A stretch of DNA of 64,000 bases from Ceratobasidium sp. AG-K (lineage: Eukaryota > Basidiomycota > Agaricomycetes > Cantharellales > Ceratobasidiaceae). Within the stretch, counting starts at the first letter, position 1, and each line of letters opens with the position of its first letter. Position numbers and translations under genes: made by a program. Below, in pieces: positions 23,201 through 35,560 of this stretch. Below the pieces are notes generated by a model, which saw nothing but the letters and a program-made list of their open reading frames with translations, did not search any database and was not told the origin of the DNA. Location of the stretch: positions 434,001 to 498,000 of the forward strand of contig JAWNGF010000001.1 of the NCBI GenBank assembly GCA_037039685.1. Direction: 5' to 3'.

Positions 23201-25380
23201 TCTTTAGGGGATGTTGGCTGAACGTGCTGCAGTGTACTGGTTTATCATCACCTGCTCACCACCCATCGCTTGTTACTCGCCGTTCATTATCTACAATCAC
23301 TCCAGTTCTTGTCGAAGAGTGTCAACCGGACTCCACACTGGGGACCCTAAAACCATCCGACACGCATACTACATAGACGGCGCAGCCACACACCTCGCAA
23401 GGCACCCACACCCCTCAGGTTGACTTTAATCACTTTCTCCTCCGCTCGGCTTCGACATCCGTGCCTCTCTGTCCGGAGATTGGGTAGCTCGGGTCAAGGT
23501 AATCGCAATGTTACCATGAGGGAGAAGTACAGAGGCGCATGTTCGGCGAGTAGCTTAGAGTTTCGTTTCCGCATTCCGTTATGTGCTCCGCTAATTCCGA
23601 GTACCTTGCTCTGCGTCTGGAGGAGCACCCTCTTGCTCAGGCTATAGCTTTGATGTATATTTGAGGCAGTAAAGTGCAGAAAGGCTAGCATTTTGTGCGG
23701 CGACTCCTAAGCAAGGCAGTCCTACTAGACACGCCCCCGAATCCTAGTATCAAGCCTGCTTCTCAACTCTGACGCAGTCGTGCGACCTATCAGACTCCCG
23801 ATACTAACAATAGGAACCCGCTCAATAGCTTGGATCCCGGATTTCCCCTTTCTTCAAGAGACAGTGCTTGTGTATTGCTTGTGGCGCCCACCTCCTGGGG
23901 AGTGCCCCACCCTCCAAGAGGTCTCAACAGCCTTAATTATGTATATAACATTGAGATGTGATAGTTTTTTTAGTATGAAACAACAACGGATTGGTTCTGC
24001 TTATTCCCTGCTTCAACAACCCTGCTGAACCCGAACATACGAGTCATCGCACAGCAGTCACGTGATATTTTTGTTGCTGTCCCAGATCGTCACCTCAGCA
24101 ACGACAGTATATATGCGTGCAGTTTTTAGAGTGCTGCGACCCTATAGCAACCTAGGGGATGGTAGGTGGAGACGTATTGCTCTACATGCGCGTTGATGGC
24201 GCATACTTTTGTTGATTGAGTCTCAGGTCACATCCAAGGCCAGCACCGATACCGACGCAACACAGACGTTGAACCTAACGTTGCCGGGCCAAAGCAGGTA
24301 ATGGGATATGGAAGCCGCCATCAACATACCCTATCCGGAGTAAAGGCACACTCCCCGGCTAAGGTGGCCAAAACAACGCCAGCTGTGTACCAGTTCGCTG
24401 GCAATCCGGTCAGATTCCACAATAAGTTTTTTTGGTATTACCGATTTTATGTCTTTCGGCCGTTACACTATGTAAGACATAGTACATTTAGATAAGATTG
24501 TTCCCCCACAGCGACTCGACTTCGGTATACCAGGCCCGACGTGTTGGCCATCACCTCCACGCCGTTCCGCGATAGGTTTCGAGCCACCGATTGATGGGCT
24601 CCATCTCACACCCAGGCAGTAGCGAGCCCTCCGCCACACATCTGCGGGGATGCAATATGCACGGGCGTTTCCTGCGGGCTGGTTCCTGTTCGCTGACTGA
24701 GACTTCCGTCGGATTTTAGGTTAGTCGGGCGACCAAGGGGAGCCGGAGTATCCCGTAAACAACCTCTCAGTCGACTCTTTTGTCGTAATCAGCTACTATC
24801 CTCGATCTGTGTATTCGCGGTCGTAAAACGCCTAACGAGCGAGCATGCCGTTTTAATGCCGTTGTCTTGCAAAGCCCTGCATTCGCTCGCCCCCTACTCA
24901 CTTTTGAGTCTGTGGCTAACTAAAGCTGCGGAATGGAGTTATAGCGTGCGCCATCGGATTGGGCACAGCCCAGTGGGATTTTCACCATGGTTCCGATCCA
25001 AACAGTGTACGCGGTGGTTGCTTATGGTTAATTAACCCATTGGCTGGACCGGTGGATGAAATATTATGTTCGTCTTTCACTCTTCGACTAGGCGATGCCC
25101 GCGCTCTGGATGGGCTTCGTTGGGTTTGGTGTGCCTGCAAACGAATGTCTATTCTCTTTAATTTGATACTCTCCTAATAGCCACAAATACGGAGGCAGCG
25201 GTGCGGCTTGTCTTTAACTCAATGGATTTGTTCGGTTCGGGACATTAATGTCAGAGTAACCATAACTGTACAGTCACAAGGCTATAAGCTGCAGAGAAAA
25301 AACGCAGTCGAGTTGGTTTGAGGAGCTAGGGTGATTTGCTACATATCGCGTTGGGCGTAGGAGGAGCGAAACGATTGACT
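17288..25380. other. Gene-poor region, no confident gene
   Basis: About 8 kb in which I cannot support a complete gene. Possible exon-like pieces: 20641-20679 plus (a short hydrophobic start MSQLVRFFLIIA followed by a good GT donor), and a minus-strand piece at about 21187-21475 listed separately. A poly-G run (14 G) sits near 18828-18842. A small tandem repeat CGTAACCGTTAC lies near 18140-18163. Most ORFs here are short and lack conserved motifs. Confidence 0.4.
21187..21475 (-). other. Possible isolated coding exon
   Basis: On the minus strand, one frame after a plausible acceptor (TTCACAG at about 21476-21482) reads GAWCFQESDDDWYKVV then NDRENTAAVDFLWLKAFI. Its residue mix looks like true protein, while the longer overlapping 221-aa frame looks random. 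It then passes into a hydrophobic stretch. No start, partner exon or family could be identified, so it may be a fragment of a lost gene. Confidence 0.25.
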
Positions 25381-26806
25381 TCACTCTGCAATCTCCATCG
25401 ACATTTTCTCAAGCTTCTGGATTGTGGTTTCAAGCGACGAACTTGCTTGAGATTCAGGAACGATTTGCGATTCTTCCCGACTTGGTACAGAGACTGGTTA
25501 GAAAGTGGCAATAAGTCGAAGAACGGGGGATGCACATTACAGAATCCGGCTGGCTGAGCAGATCTCGGCCCAGGTCCGACATAGCTCGTAATGCCTGTTC
25601 CGCTGCCAGGTTGCGAAATATAAATTCTTGATCAGCTGGGCAAGGGCGTACGACATACATATGTACGTTTCGTTGCCATCCAACGCGTATAGTTTGGGAT
25701 CTACAGAGCATGTTTCAAGAGCTGCCAGAGATGAAAAATTCGCCGGAAGTGCGCACCAACAATCTCTATGCGTTTGCGTGCATTCTCGAAGGATATCATT
25801 CGGCGGTAGATCATGTCTCCGTCACCCACGATATCTCGACCCTCGTTGTCCGTAGATTCAGACTTGGATTTAGGGAAATGGGTGACTGAGATCACAAAGT
25901 TATGTCCTTCTGTGACATGCCATCAAAACATCAACCTAGGCTCATCGTGTAGTCTTACTGACCTTCGGTTTTAAGGGAGGATGGGGGATCTGGTTCAGCC
26001 TTCGTGGACGCTGATTCTGGTACCGTGTGAGCAAATAGGACTGGGTAGGGAAGGCATGTTCAACACACCAGTTACGGAGCTGGACTCGGAACGATCGGTT
26101 CTGCCGAACACAGAGAACCATGAGGTGTACGATTGTTTCGTTGGCTGAGCGATAGAGTGAGCGGCTCCCACTACGCTCAACGGCCTGGGTAACACACCGA
26201 TGTATCAGCAGGTAGGGGCTGCTCTGGAGTGGCCTCGGCCATCTCGTCATCGAACAACATGAGAGTATCAGGTGGTTGAGCGTTGCGGCTTGCAGCCTGG
26301 GAGAGTGAGCACGCGATAACAGCTAACGATAACCCTTAGAACATACTAGCACTCGGGTTTGGTATGTTTCCACTTGACGAAGTAGATCTCTGGCTCGCTC
26401 AACATGAGGCTGTCGCTTAGCGTACAGTTGTGAAAGGATGCGACTCTGTCTGATGAGCTTATCGGTAGTGGCGCGATCTTCCTGAGATTCGTTCGTCATT
26501 TGCCAGTGGTATCTTGAATGAACAAGCGGGTAGGTTGAGGAGTTATTAGCATTATCACAATATAGACATCGGTAGGTCGTACCTGCAGTAAGTCCGCTTT
26601 AGTTCCTGGAAATCGTTGGGAGGGATGAGGTCTCTGTGGTTCTCTAGAACAGTATTTGTGCTCTGTAGAACTTTGTCGACTTGTTTGAGGATGTCTGTAG
26701 CAGTCTTGCCAGCATACTTCGAGTGAGGGGCGTAGCTGTAACCTACGTCTAGTCCACTTGCAAGACTCGTGAGGGCCCCGCTGACGGTAATCCAATCTGT
26801 GGGCAT
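25381..26806 (-). pseudogene. Hypothetical helical/disordered protein gene, one frameshift
   Basis: Minus-strand gene with start ATG at 26806-26804 and stop TGA at 25383-25381. Exon 1 is 26806-26583, exon 2 26512-26347, exon 3 begins 26297, with further short introns (about 50 nt) inferred from GT/AG and frame. The N-terminus (MPTDWITVSGALTSLASG ... KTATDILKQVDKVLQSTN) is helical with heptad character. The middle is Ser/Thr/Glu-rich and probably disordered. A cysteine-bearing segment (NDILRECTQTHRDCWCALP) follows and the end is coiled-coil-like (LETTIQKLEKMSMEIAE). Near 25811-25816 the frame shifts between GRDIVGDGD and DLPPNDIL, so the gene is broken there or the assembly has an indel. I do not recognise the family and assign no function. 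Confidence 0.55.
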
Positions 26807-27407
26807 GCTTGGTGATGCGGCTTGAATTGAATGTGGTCTCCTTTCAAGGGGTGCAAGCTGTGTGGGTAAACGGCAGTAGGACTCCGAATATGGGAGTTTT
26901 CTGCGATTGGATATGTATCAGGTGGGCATGCCGAAGCTTGTAGAAAACTCAGCAAAATGATGGTTCATGTTGTTTAGGAATGCATGCCGCCCTAGAGAAC
27001 ACGGAGGAAAGTTGGAATCAGCAGAACCCCGTTCGACACAAAGGCGTCCCCAGAATTCATACTGTAGTATACGCTTTAGGAACGGTTCATCGAACTTTCA
27101 AAAATCCCTGGGGTTACAGGTCACAACATAACCACGTGCTCCCTACTCATATGCTCACTCCCCGCTGCCAACGCCACGGTGCCATTTAAAAAATATTTTC
27201 TGCCTCACTGCGGACTCCGGATTAGTTGAGCAATCATCCGCTTAGTAGCTTAGCTCTTTTTGGTACACATCCCGCCGTCTCGGTGAGTCTTTCCCAGCAC
27301 TCGCGGCTCAATTAGCAATGCTTGCTTAACCTTGCTTCGTTTGGGCTCTCCCCTTGACCTCAGCTACCTCCAGGGATCTCCCGGCTTCATCGCACCACCC
27401 CCGAAGG
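26807..27407. other. Divergent intergenic region
   Basis: About 600 bp between the divergent hypothetical gene and the kinase-like gene; presumably both promoters. No ORF or repeat supported. Confidence 0.4.
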
Positions 27408-28765
27408 ATGACACCTACAGCCCAGCTCTTCCAAGGCGCGAATGCTTTGTCGCTGTCCCCAGAGCAACTCTCTGATGCCGAAAAATTATGGGTCTCGTAC
27501 CAACCTTACTTGTCATCTCATGGATATCAGCTCCGTCCCCGATATCGACCTGGGTGGGTGCCATCGTGGATAAAAACAGGTCGGGATCCTTACGATTGCG
27601 AAGACAGCGTTAACTCCATGGTATGTTCACCCGAACGGAAGTCTGTTTTCTGGTACCTACTCGCTGATAGCCCGTTAGAACCCTTGACGCGCTCAGGATG
27701 AAGGACAATACACAAGTCATCATCAAAATGCTCATACCATCGCGAGATGACCGCGAGGGCGCTGAAGAACTCGAGATTGTTCAAAGGCTTTCGTCGGAGC
27801 CATATCAATCCGACCCAGCTAACCACACCGTCCCATGCCTTGACTCATTTCCAATACCTGGCGTTGAAGACGGAATGTTCTACATCATGCCACTGCTCAT
27901 GCAATACGATGAGCACTCGTTTTATAATCTTCACGAGATTAGCGACTTTCTCGTTCAGATCTTTGAGGTGAATCAATCAGCCTTACATGTATAACTAAGA
28001 TTATCCTAAATACAATCTGCCAGGGTCTGCAGTTCCTTCATGATAATGATATTGCTCATTGGTACCGTCCCGCTTCTGTACTTCTTCAGGCCATTCTAAC
28101 GGCGGGTTTATTATAGCGACGTCGCTTCGTCCAACATTCTCATGGACGGACGATTATTGTATGACGAGCCGTTCCACCCATTCAACCAGCACCGCACGCT
28201 CGATGGCTCACGGCTAATTGATGCAAAATATACACGCTCACAGGTTGGAATGCGATACTACTATATAGACTTCGGGTACGCCAAATGGTTTCATAGCCCG
28301 AATGAGCCTCGTCTCGTTACTGGATCCCGTGCTCGAGAAAGAACACCTGAGCAACTGGCTGGAGAACCGTACGATCCCTTCAGGGCGGACATCTATCAGC
28401 TCGGTGCCGTTCTTCGGCGAGACCTCATACCTGTAAGTGCGTTCGCATTCAATTTTGCGGTTACAGTGCTTAATAGGGTAACGGCATTTCGTTGCACCTA
28501 GAATAACCCCGCTATCCGGTTTCTTCTGCCTCTTGCCCAGGAGATGACAAGTCAAGACCCCAACAAGCGACCAGCCCTTCGGCAGGCGCTTAGCACAATG
28601 AACGCACACTTCGTGGGTCTGCAAGGTTGGAGGATGCGCTGGCCAATAATACCACACGATGCGCCGCTTAAACAGCACTTTATTTATACTGTGACTGGGT
28701 TAGCCATGGAGGTTATGTTCTTCCTCAGACGGATATTTCGTTGGTTGCTTCTCGCACGTCGATAG
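27408..28765 (+). CDS. Protein-kinase-like protein with hydrophobic C-terminus
   Basis: Five exons: 27408-27620, 27671-27967, 28024-28061, 28117-28432, 28502-28765. They sum to 1128 nt, so 375 aa, all with GT..AG introns. The kinase fold is shown by a likely VAIK lysine (QVIIKML, about residue 89), a catalytic loop with HCD instead of HRD (IAHCDVASSN, about 182-184, split by an intron), an intact DFG (YIDFGYAKW, about 234-236) and a PEQL segment like the APE motif. No clear glycine-rich loop is visible at the N-terminus, so activity is uncertain. The last about 30 residues are hydrophobic with flanking basic residues (VTGLAMEVMFFLRRIFRWLL), suggesting a tail anchor in a membrane. Kinase-like genes with HCD loops are common in agaricomycetes. 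Substrate unknown. Confidence 0.78.
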
Positions 28766-31052
28766 AGGTGACAGCCACAGTTAGCACACAGTCGCTCGGC
28801 TTACATCAGCTCTAACTTCAGAACTTATCTTACAAACCACATGGCGGTGTACCAGCGTCTAGGTGGGCGCTTGCGGTTTGGCCACTCACCCGGAAGGCGT
28901 AAAGAGCGTCTTGTGTTCCGGTGTATGCCATTTGAAATAGCATAGTGACTGCTCGGACGATACGTATTGAATGGTATTTATCATGAGACTACTAGACTAG
29001 TTAATGATTACGTGTGTGGTTGATGATCCACACTTAGGTTTCTGTATAAGTTGATAAAACTACTATATGCATGGGTCAATGGTGAAAATCTGTCGCACAA
29101 CAATCTGTTTGGGTGATTGCAAACCTAGGGCGTAGACAGAATATGTTCCCGGATAAATGCTGTAGTATACCTCTGAAAATACTTGCTAAGAAGCAGGCGC
29201 ACGAGTAGCTAAGCGAAAGGAGTGCCTTGGTCGTGTGAAATGGGACACCCACGTCTGAGGAAACCTCAATCAACTAGCCCACCCTCGGATCCCGCGCATC
29301 ATAGTATAAATTTGCCTGGCATCTCTTACAATGGGTTTTGTGAGTCGCAGATTTTGGAGACTCACAAGCTCGGAATTGTCGTTCCAGTAGCGCGAGCGTC
29401 AAGTCTCACTCGTTTCTCCTAGCTTATATCCACGTGACTATTCGGCTCCTTGTTCGCTCGCTCGTCGGCGGTGTTTCAGTGCCCCGTTCACCTCACCTCC
29501 AAAAGATATGAGTTAGGACAGACTCACCCAATCGGCGAGCGAGGCCCGCGTCTCGGAGTCCGGATCTTCACCGTGGGAGCTACCATACCCCAGCGACTCC
29601 CATCCACCCGGAGTCCGGGCTCGAGTCTGTATATTCGTCAAATAGAAACTATATTTTCTATAGTATGCCCGCGAGTTAACGACAACAACAAGGCCAAGTT
29701 GTGGTATCACGTTAGCATCAGAGGAACTTCGCAGCACCTTACCGCACAGCTCATGTCACTCTATGATGTTTTGCAAGTCTATTCTAATAATGTGTAATTA
29801 CTGTACCGGCAGGAAAGCAACGTTGCTTACGTGAGAGCGCTGGGCGCTAATAACTGCGTACACGTGTTTGTCTCTGGTGCCCCGCGCGTCGAGTACAACC
29901 GGGGACTGTCAACGTCGGCCCCTGTACCGGGGATGATGTGCATGAACGGAGAGCTAAACGCTCCGATTTCGTCGCTCTCGGGGTCCCGATGCCCTGTATT
30001 TCCTTGTCACTCTTGCCATTTGTAATAGCTTGTTTGCCAAGGGGAGCTTTCCCCTCGATTTACGGGTTCGAAACTGATACCCCTCAGAAAGTGTACGATA
30101 AAGTATAGATTGGGTGGCTGTATTCTGGTAATATGTTTAATCAATCAAGTCATTTATCACCCAAGTAAAATACATTGTCAAAAGGTGAATATATGCACCT
30201 TAAGTGTTTTGCCTCACCCGAGTAAGAGGCAGGCCCGAAAGGCTTGGTCACAGTGGGCGGCTTTCAAGCCGCCCGTTGATCAGCTACTTTGTTCTTGGAG
30301 TCGCCTGTGTTATGCTTTAAAAACAGTGATTATCCTTGTAGCAACATCATTGCTTTGCGTTCACCTCTTTTCATGCTCTCATCTCGCCCGAAACACAATG
30401 TCTGTTAGTATCAAAGGTACTTTCATGCCTACATCCAACTCTTGACTCGGATAAATCTTGCAGAACTCGTCTCGACATAAGGGTGTGTTCTAGTTTTTTG
30501 CTGTCATAGTTGTAGTGCATTTATATATATCTGTAATTAATTAGCGCCATTTATCTTAATATATACGGGGAAACATGTCCCCACGCGTCGCGTACGAGTG
30601 GGACAAGTGACGAATCAAATACTAGCGTCGCGTCGGGGGAAGGCTGGACTGGGACCGACGTTCCTTTCTTACCGGTACAGTATATTAGTACATGGGCCTA
30701 CAATTCCCGGCCCATGGTGAGTAGCAGCCACTTCAATGCTGGCTGGTTACGTGTTGCACCTGATTTGCATGCCACTTTATAAAATCATACTAGGGTACTG
30801 AGTATAAGGAGGGAGGAAATTTGATAGAACTCGGTGTAGTTGAGACATGGAGGAGTTACTCGAGTTCAACCCCACGAATGTATCTCCATGACGATGGTAA
30901 CGGTCAACCATATCATTGTGCTGCCTAGTCCTGAGCTTATCCCTTGCAAAACTTGAATCGCTGAGTCGATCCACGAAGCAATCTATTCGGACGGCATTTT
31001 ATTGTATTCTTCGGGATCTCAATAACAAGGGCTCTAGTGGGTTCGATGTTCC
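28766..31052. other. Intergenic region, nothing recognised
   Basis: About 2.3 kb with only short ORFs lacking motifs or plausible splice chains. I see no repeat, RNA gene or transposon end. Confidence 0.35.
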
Positions 31053-31776
31053 TGCGGTTTGCAGTATTGTTTGCCGGCGCCAAACTCGAACTGAAATTAT
31101 AATTCCCGACTCGTTCAGTGTCGACGTTTTATCTCTGCAAATGCACGATTATATGACAAATTCAGTTATGCGAACCTAGTTGAGAGTCCAAGACGAATCC
31201 ATTGAGCTAGAGAAAAGAACGAAAATGTGCAGTCTGAGAAACAGTGAACCTCCGTTTATATCGTGGCTCACAGGCTATCTATAAATGTGATATTCATAGG
31301 GAAATGTTCGTAACAGCAATCCAAATCGATCTATGAAGTGATCAACTTGTCATCCCAAGCCAAAAGGAACAAAAACAGGCTAGAGCACAGGAGTATGATA
31401 ATTTCAAATCCCAAAGCACAGCCACACAACCTGTTTCATTCCGTTCACTGGCCTTTGAGCTTGTATCGTCTTGGAATAATAGGCATATCTCTCCGTAGAT
31501 CGATTTGAATTGCTGTTGCGAACATATCCCTATGAATATCACATTTACAGATAGCCTGTGGGCCACGATATAAACGGAGGTTCACTGTTTCTCAGACTGC
31601 ACATTTTCGTTCTTTTCTCTAGCTCAATGGATTCGTCTTGGACTCTCAACTAGGTTCGCATAACTGAATTTTTCATATAATCGTGCATTTGCAGAGATAA
31701 AACGTCGACACTGAACGAGCCGGGAATTATAATTTCAGTTCGAGTTTGGCGCAGGCAAACAATACTGCGAACCGCA
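31053..31776. repeat. Long inverted repeat, two 281-bp arms with 162-bp spacer
   Basis: Left arm 31053-31333 and right arm 31496-31776 are near-perfect reverse complements of equal length, with a handful of substitutions by eye (for example CCCGACTCG against CCCGGCTCG). The spacer 31334-31495 is unique. A transcript across it would fold into a long hairpin, so it could be a source of small RNAs; alternatively it is a foldback element or an inverted duplication. The arms contain no evident ORF. No target duplication was found just outside the arms. Confidence 0.85.
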
Positions 31777-31866
31777 ATAATGTTCAATGATTAGGGTGCT
31801 CCTTGCTCTTTAGGATCAGTAGCCCGAAGTATAGCCTCTTCGAATTGAGATAATTCAGTCAAATAA

Positions 31867-32148
31867 CTCTGCAAAAAAGAGATCCCTGTGTTTTTGCGGA
31901 TATAGGAACCGGTGGCTCACGTCAGCAAAAACCTGGGATCTCGTATGGTCTCGGGATTAAGGGAGCTTCCTCGTTGAGCTCATGGCAGCCGGTGAGCCCT
32001 CACAAGCGGTTACGGACACTAACGAGAAAAATGCGCGTTGATCTCTCGGGCGCTCACGAGACGTCACGAGAACTCGGGAGACCAACGGGAAAGGTCCCCT
32101 AATCCCGAAGCGTCACGAGCCCGACATGACTTTCGAATTTTTGCAGAG
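31867..32148 (+). repeat. MITE-like repeat, copy 1
   Basis: A 282-bp unit bounded by perfect 11-bp terminal inverted repeats (CTCTGCAAAAA at 31867-31877, TTTTTGCAGAG at 32138-32148). The interior is rich in CTCGTGAG/CACGAG words and resembles, in reverse orientation, DNA at about 33927-34155. No ORF is present, and no convincing target duplication flanks it (ATAA on the left, CAAG on the right). It may be a non-autonomous DNA transposon. Confidence 0.5.
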
Positions 32149-33926
32149 CAAGTTACTGCGGACAATTTTTTGTTCTCGAGCCCATGTTCAGGTAGCAATA
32201 AACTGGATCAGCATGGCAAGTGGAGCGATTGTGAGAGAAGGATACAGTTATTGGGATGCTGCGATATCCCGATCATTATCATAAGTTTAAATATATTTTT
32301 CACGATCACAATAAAAGCATAGGTCTTATTCTCACGTGTCATATCTTCGTCTTTGGTGGTCTCGTGAATGTCCACCACAACTCCACTACAGATAAGACAT
32401 ACGATCATTCTAGGCGGAATGGCGATCAGAATGGGAGTTTAGAGGCGCCTAAAGTCGATAGGTTTGGGTTGGCCACTTCCCGATTTTTATGGATGTTCAA
32501 ATAGAAATTCATGGGCATAGTGGAGAGCAATCTGTGACGTTACCAGCGCAAAGGGTTATGTTTATCTGAGAAGCAACTGAATCCGCTGGGAGTTGCGCCA
32601 TGTAAATACCGGAGACTGCTTGACTACGTACAACCTGAAGCCTGCTTGTGTGCCGTACCGTCATGGAAATAGTACACAAAATCAGTTGTGCCTAGAGATT
32701 TGTACGATTTTATCCTGGTAGACTCCTCAATAAGCCACCACAAGAATGTGCAAAACCGGTAATGCACCAGTTAAAGGTTTCAGCCGTTTCCAACCTGCCT
32801 GGAGAAGAAATCACATGCACCGCCCTCACACCTAGCACTAGCCTCATAGTTATACCCAAGCGGCGCCGCAGAGTCAGAAGTTTGTCGTGGTCAAACATGT
32901 GCAAATGTAACTGATGGAGATTGACTAGGATGTCTCAAGGTCTAGCTGGTAAAAACTGCAAGCAATTGGTATATGGGCCACCAGAGAGCACTTTACAGAA
33001 TAAAATCCGTTCATCCAGAGCAGTGGGGACCTATCGTGCGATAGTCATGTATACATTAACCCAGGGTGCACACGTGAAGGCAAGTGCAGGATGGGGTTGG
33101 CAGATGGCGGGTGGCAAAAGGCTAATAGCAGACGGCAGACGGCAGACGGCACCACTGCTCGGTATACTCACCTCAGCAGTAGAGCTGCTTAGATCAAGTC
33201 ACTCTTCTCAGAGTAGGTTGAACAACAGAGGTTGACTGGGATTCGAGCTGAACATTAGCAAGGCATTGGAGGGCATCCGACTAGCATTCGCCATCAAAGG
33301 AGCAGAAGAGCGACAAGAGATGCAGGAGAGAGAGCACTACTAGCTCACTTAAAAACATGAGTGTGGCGAAACATACAGTCCTGGGCCATGATGCTGTTGC
33401 CGGACAGTCGTCCAATCATATGGCAACACATCCCCACGTGATATATGGCAAAAACAAGGAACAGGCTTTCAAACTCGGACGGGCCCTTGCTAGCGTCAGC
33501 AGATCCCCCTTTGCCCAAGGACAACCTGAACCAACTCCGGAGCCCTCTAATCGGCTCACAGTTTCCCAGGACGCACAGTGAGCCTCCTAACTTGGACAGA
33601 GCTACTCAACTTGGTTCTACCATGTTGGATTCCCTGTCGAAACTGTTTTCTCGTGTTCGGAATTCTCAGAGAGGGCTATGTATCCTCTTCGACTCTCCCG
33701 GGAGTCTGGGAGCGCGGTACTCCGGAACCTTACCAGAGGCTGCATCACCCTCCAGAGCCTGGGGAGTAGCCTGCCAGTAGAGTGTTTAGAAGAAAAGTAC
33801 AATTTCCCTGACAAACCAGAAAAAGCGTGAAAAATACACGTGTGCTTGAATAAATTTCATCCCTATAAACACGCACTTATCTTTAATGCAGCTATCATTT
33901 GGGCTTGTTGCAATGAGTGTAGTGCT
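32149..33926. other. Intergenic region between MITE-like copies
   Basis: No gene is supported. Short ORFs (the longest about 111 codons, 33445-33780) have no conserved motif. A short CAGACGG tandem (about 3 units) lies near 33131-33149. Confidence 0.35.
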
Positions 33927-34155
33927 CTACAAAAACCCCGAAATCCTGTTCGGCTCGTGAGGTGTTGGGATTTAGTGCAGGTGCTCATTGGTCACCCACA
34001 CGCTGGTCAGGTCTCGTGAGCTCTCACAGGATAAGCACACAACTGGCTCCTGATCGCTCGCGACTCACCTGAACGCTTAGGAGCCGCCACGAGCCCGACG
34101 GGCACCTCCCGTCGATCCCGAGATCGCACGAGATTCTCGGGTTTTGCTGAAGTGC
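33927..34155 (-). repeat. MITE-like repeat, copy 2 (inverted, diverged)
   Basis: Reverse complement resembles copy 1 at 31867-32148: CAGCAAAACCCGAGAATCTCGT near one end, GCTCACGAGACCTGAC inside and TTTTTGTAGAG at the other end. It is diverged, and the terminal repeat is degraded on the right side. No coding capacity. Confidence 0.4.
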
Positions 34156-34796
34156 CTTGAAGCTTGATAGACCCAAGTACAGCAAGGGTCAATGCTTAAT
34201 TAATGACAGGCGGGTAAAGGGAAATACGGGGATCATGAAGATTGCTACACGCTGGGCTGTGATAATTAGGATCATGCATGCGCGTTCAGTATTGTGGTAG
34301 TCTCTATCATGGTACAGCCATTCAAGACCCTCGTGCATTACACATAGGGGTACTGTCAGCAGCAATCAACCCACAGTGCATGTTGGCATTTGTTTAGCCT
34401 TTTGATAACTATTCCCAACACCTGTAGCTATGAGAGAACAACCCATACACATAAGGACCCTATGCTGCGTTGCATTTAACATAACCTCCCAAACTGGGTT
34501 TCCTAGCCTACGGCAATTGCTCTGGTTCAGATGCACGCATGTATAGTTGCTTGGTAACATACTACTACAGTAAGCAACAAATTCATACAGTGTTTCAGCG
34601 TTATTCATGTAGGCGTGTCATATTGACGGAGCCAGCCATCCAATAAATATGAAAAATTCAAAAAGGAAGGGAAACATAAGAGCTACATGAGAAAGAACAG
34701 ATTGCATGACTCAGTCAAGAAACAACTGAGTGATGAGTTAAACAAATCATTCGGGTTCTCTGTATGATATTGTAAGATGAAAAATATCAAGCCCAA

Positions 34797-35343
34797 TCAG
34801 TAGCAAATAGAATGCCCTTTCTGTTTCAAAACAAGAGAAATCCTCTTGGGCATGTTCTCAATCAGTTTCTAGCAGTATTCGGGTCCAAGGGCATTCCATT
34901 CGTGGTGAACCCGGTCCTAGAGCCTGAGGATTCCATTGGGCGAGTTTTCATAGGTTCTGAGTCGCCTGTTCAGCTCTGCACACCGATTTTCAAAGGAATT
35001 GAGATCTGGTGAGTATGTTGGTCACTCTAGTAACTCCATCCCTTGATCTTTGAACCATTTGAGGAATACTTTTGCCTTGTGGGTGCTTGCATTATCCTGT
35101 TGGAAAATCACTGTCTCTGGCTCCACCCTTAAATGCTTGAGACTGCTGCCAAGTTCCTCCTCCAAAATCTGCAGGTATGACCCTTTGGTGAGTGTTCCAT
35201 CTATCCCACACCCGATTCCAGTCCTGTTGTACCCCATACACCCCAGAGCATCAATGAGCCACCACCAAAATTCCTTGTATGTCACAACCCTAGTTAGACC
35301 TGATGATGCCATGAGGCAGTCAGGAGATGAGGACAATGTTTAG
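34797..35343 (-). pseudogene. Tc1/mariner transposase relic
   Basis: Minus-strand frame with the C-terminal half of a Tc1-family DDE transposase: CMGYNRTG, IDGTLTKGSYLQILEEEL, then VIFQQDNASTHKAK (second catalytic Asp) and SPDLNSFEN (third acidic residue, 34 residues after the second, hence DD34E). The end matches the family (PEYC*KLIENMPKRI to a stop at 34797-34799). In-frame stops occur before PTYSPDLN (a former Trp codon) and within PEYC*K. The N-terminal DNA-binding part and the first catalytic Asp are missing, and no terminal inverted repeats were found. It is a dead cut-and-paste transposon fragment abutting a truncated LTR. Confidence 0.8.
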
Positions 35344-35535
35344 GACAACAACAAAGGTCAATGAGTTGCTCTTAGGCCAAAGCTAAGCAGGCACTTGAGT
35401 GGAAAGGGGAAAACAACAAGAGAACAAGTCTTGTGGAGACAAGACTTGTGTCTCTGGGATATATACTAACTACTGTGGCTATGTACAATAGAGAGTGCAA
35501 CAAAAGGAAAAAAGCAAGAGCCAGTGAGGCAAGAA
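35344..35535 (-). repeat. Truncated LTR fragment of the E5 family
   Basis: Resembles the middle of the solo LTR at 40056-40499, including GGGGAAAACAACAAGAG, the TATA-like GATATATACTAACTACTG and GGCTATGTACAATAGAGAG. Both LTR ends are missing, so no target duplication can be read. It starts directly at the Tc1 relic. Confidence 0.6.
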
Positions 35536-35560
35536 CAACACCAGTTTCAGTAAACCCCTG

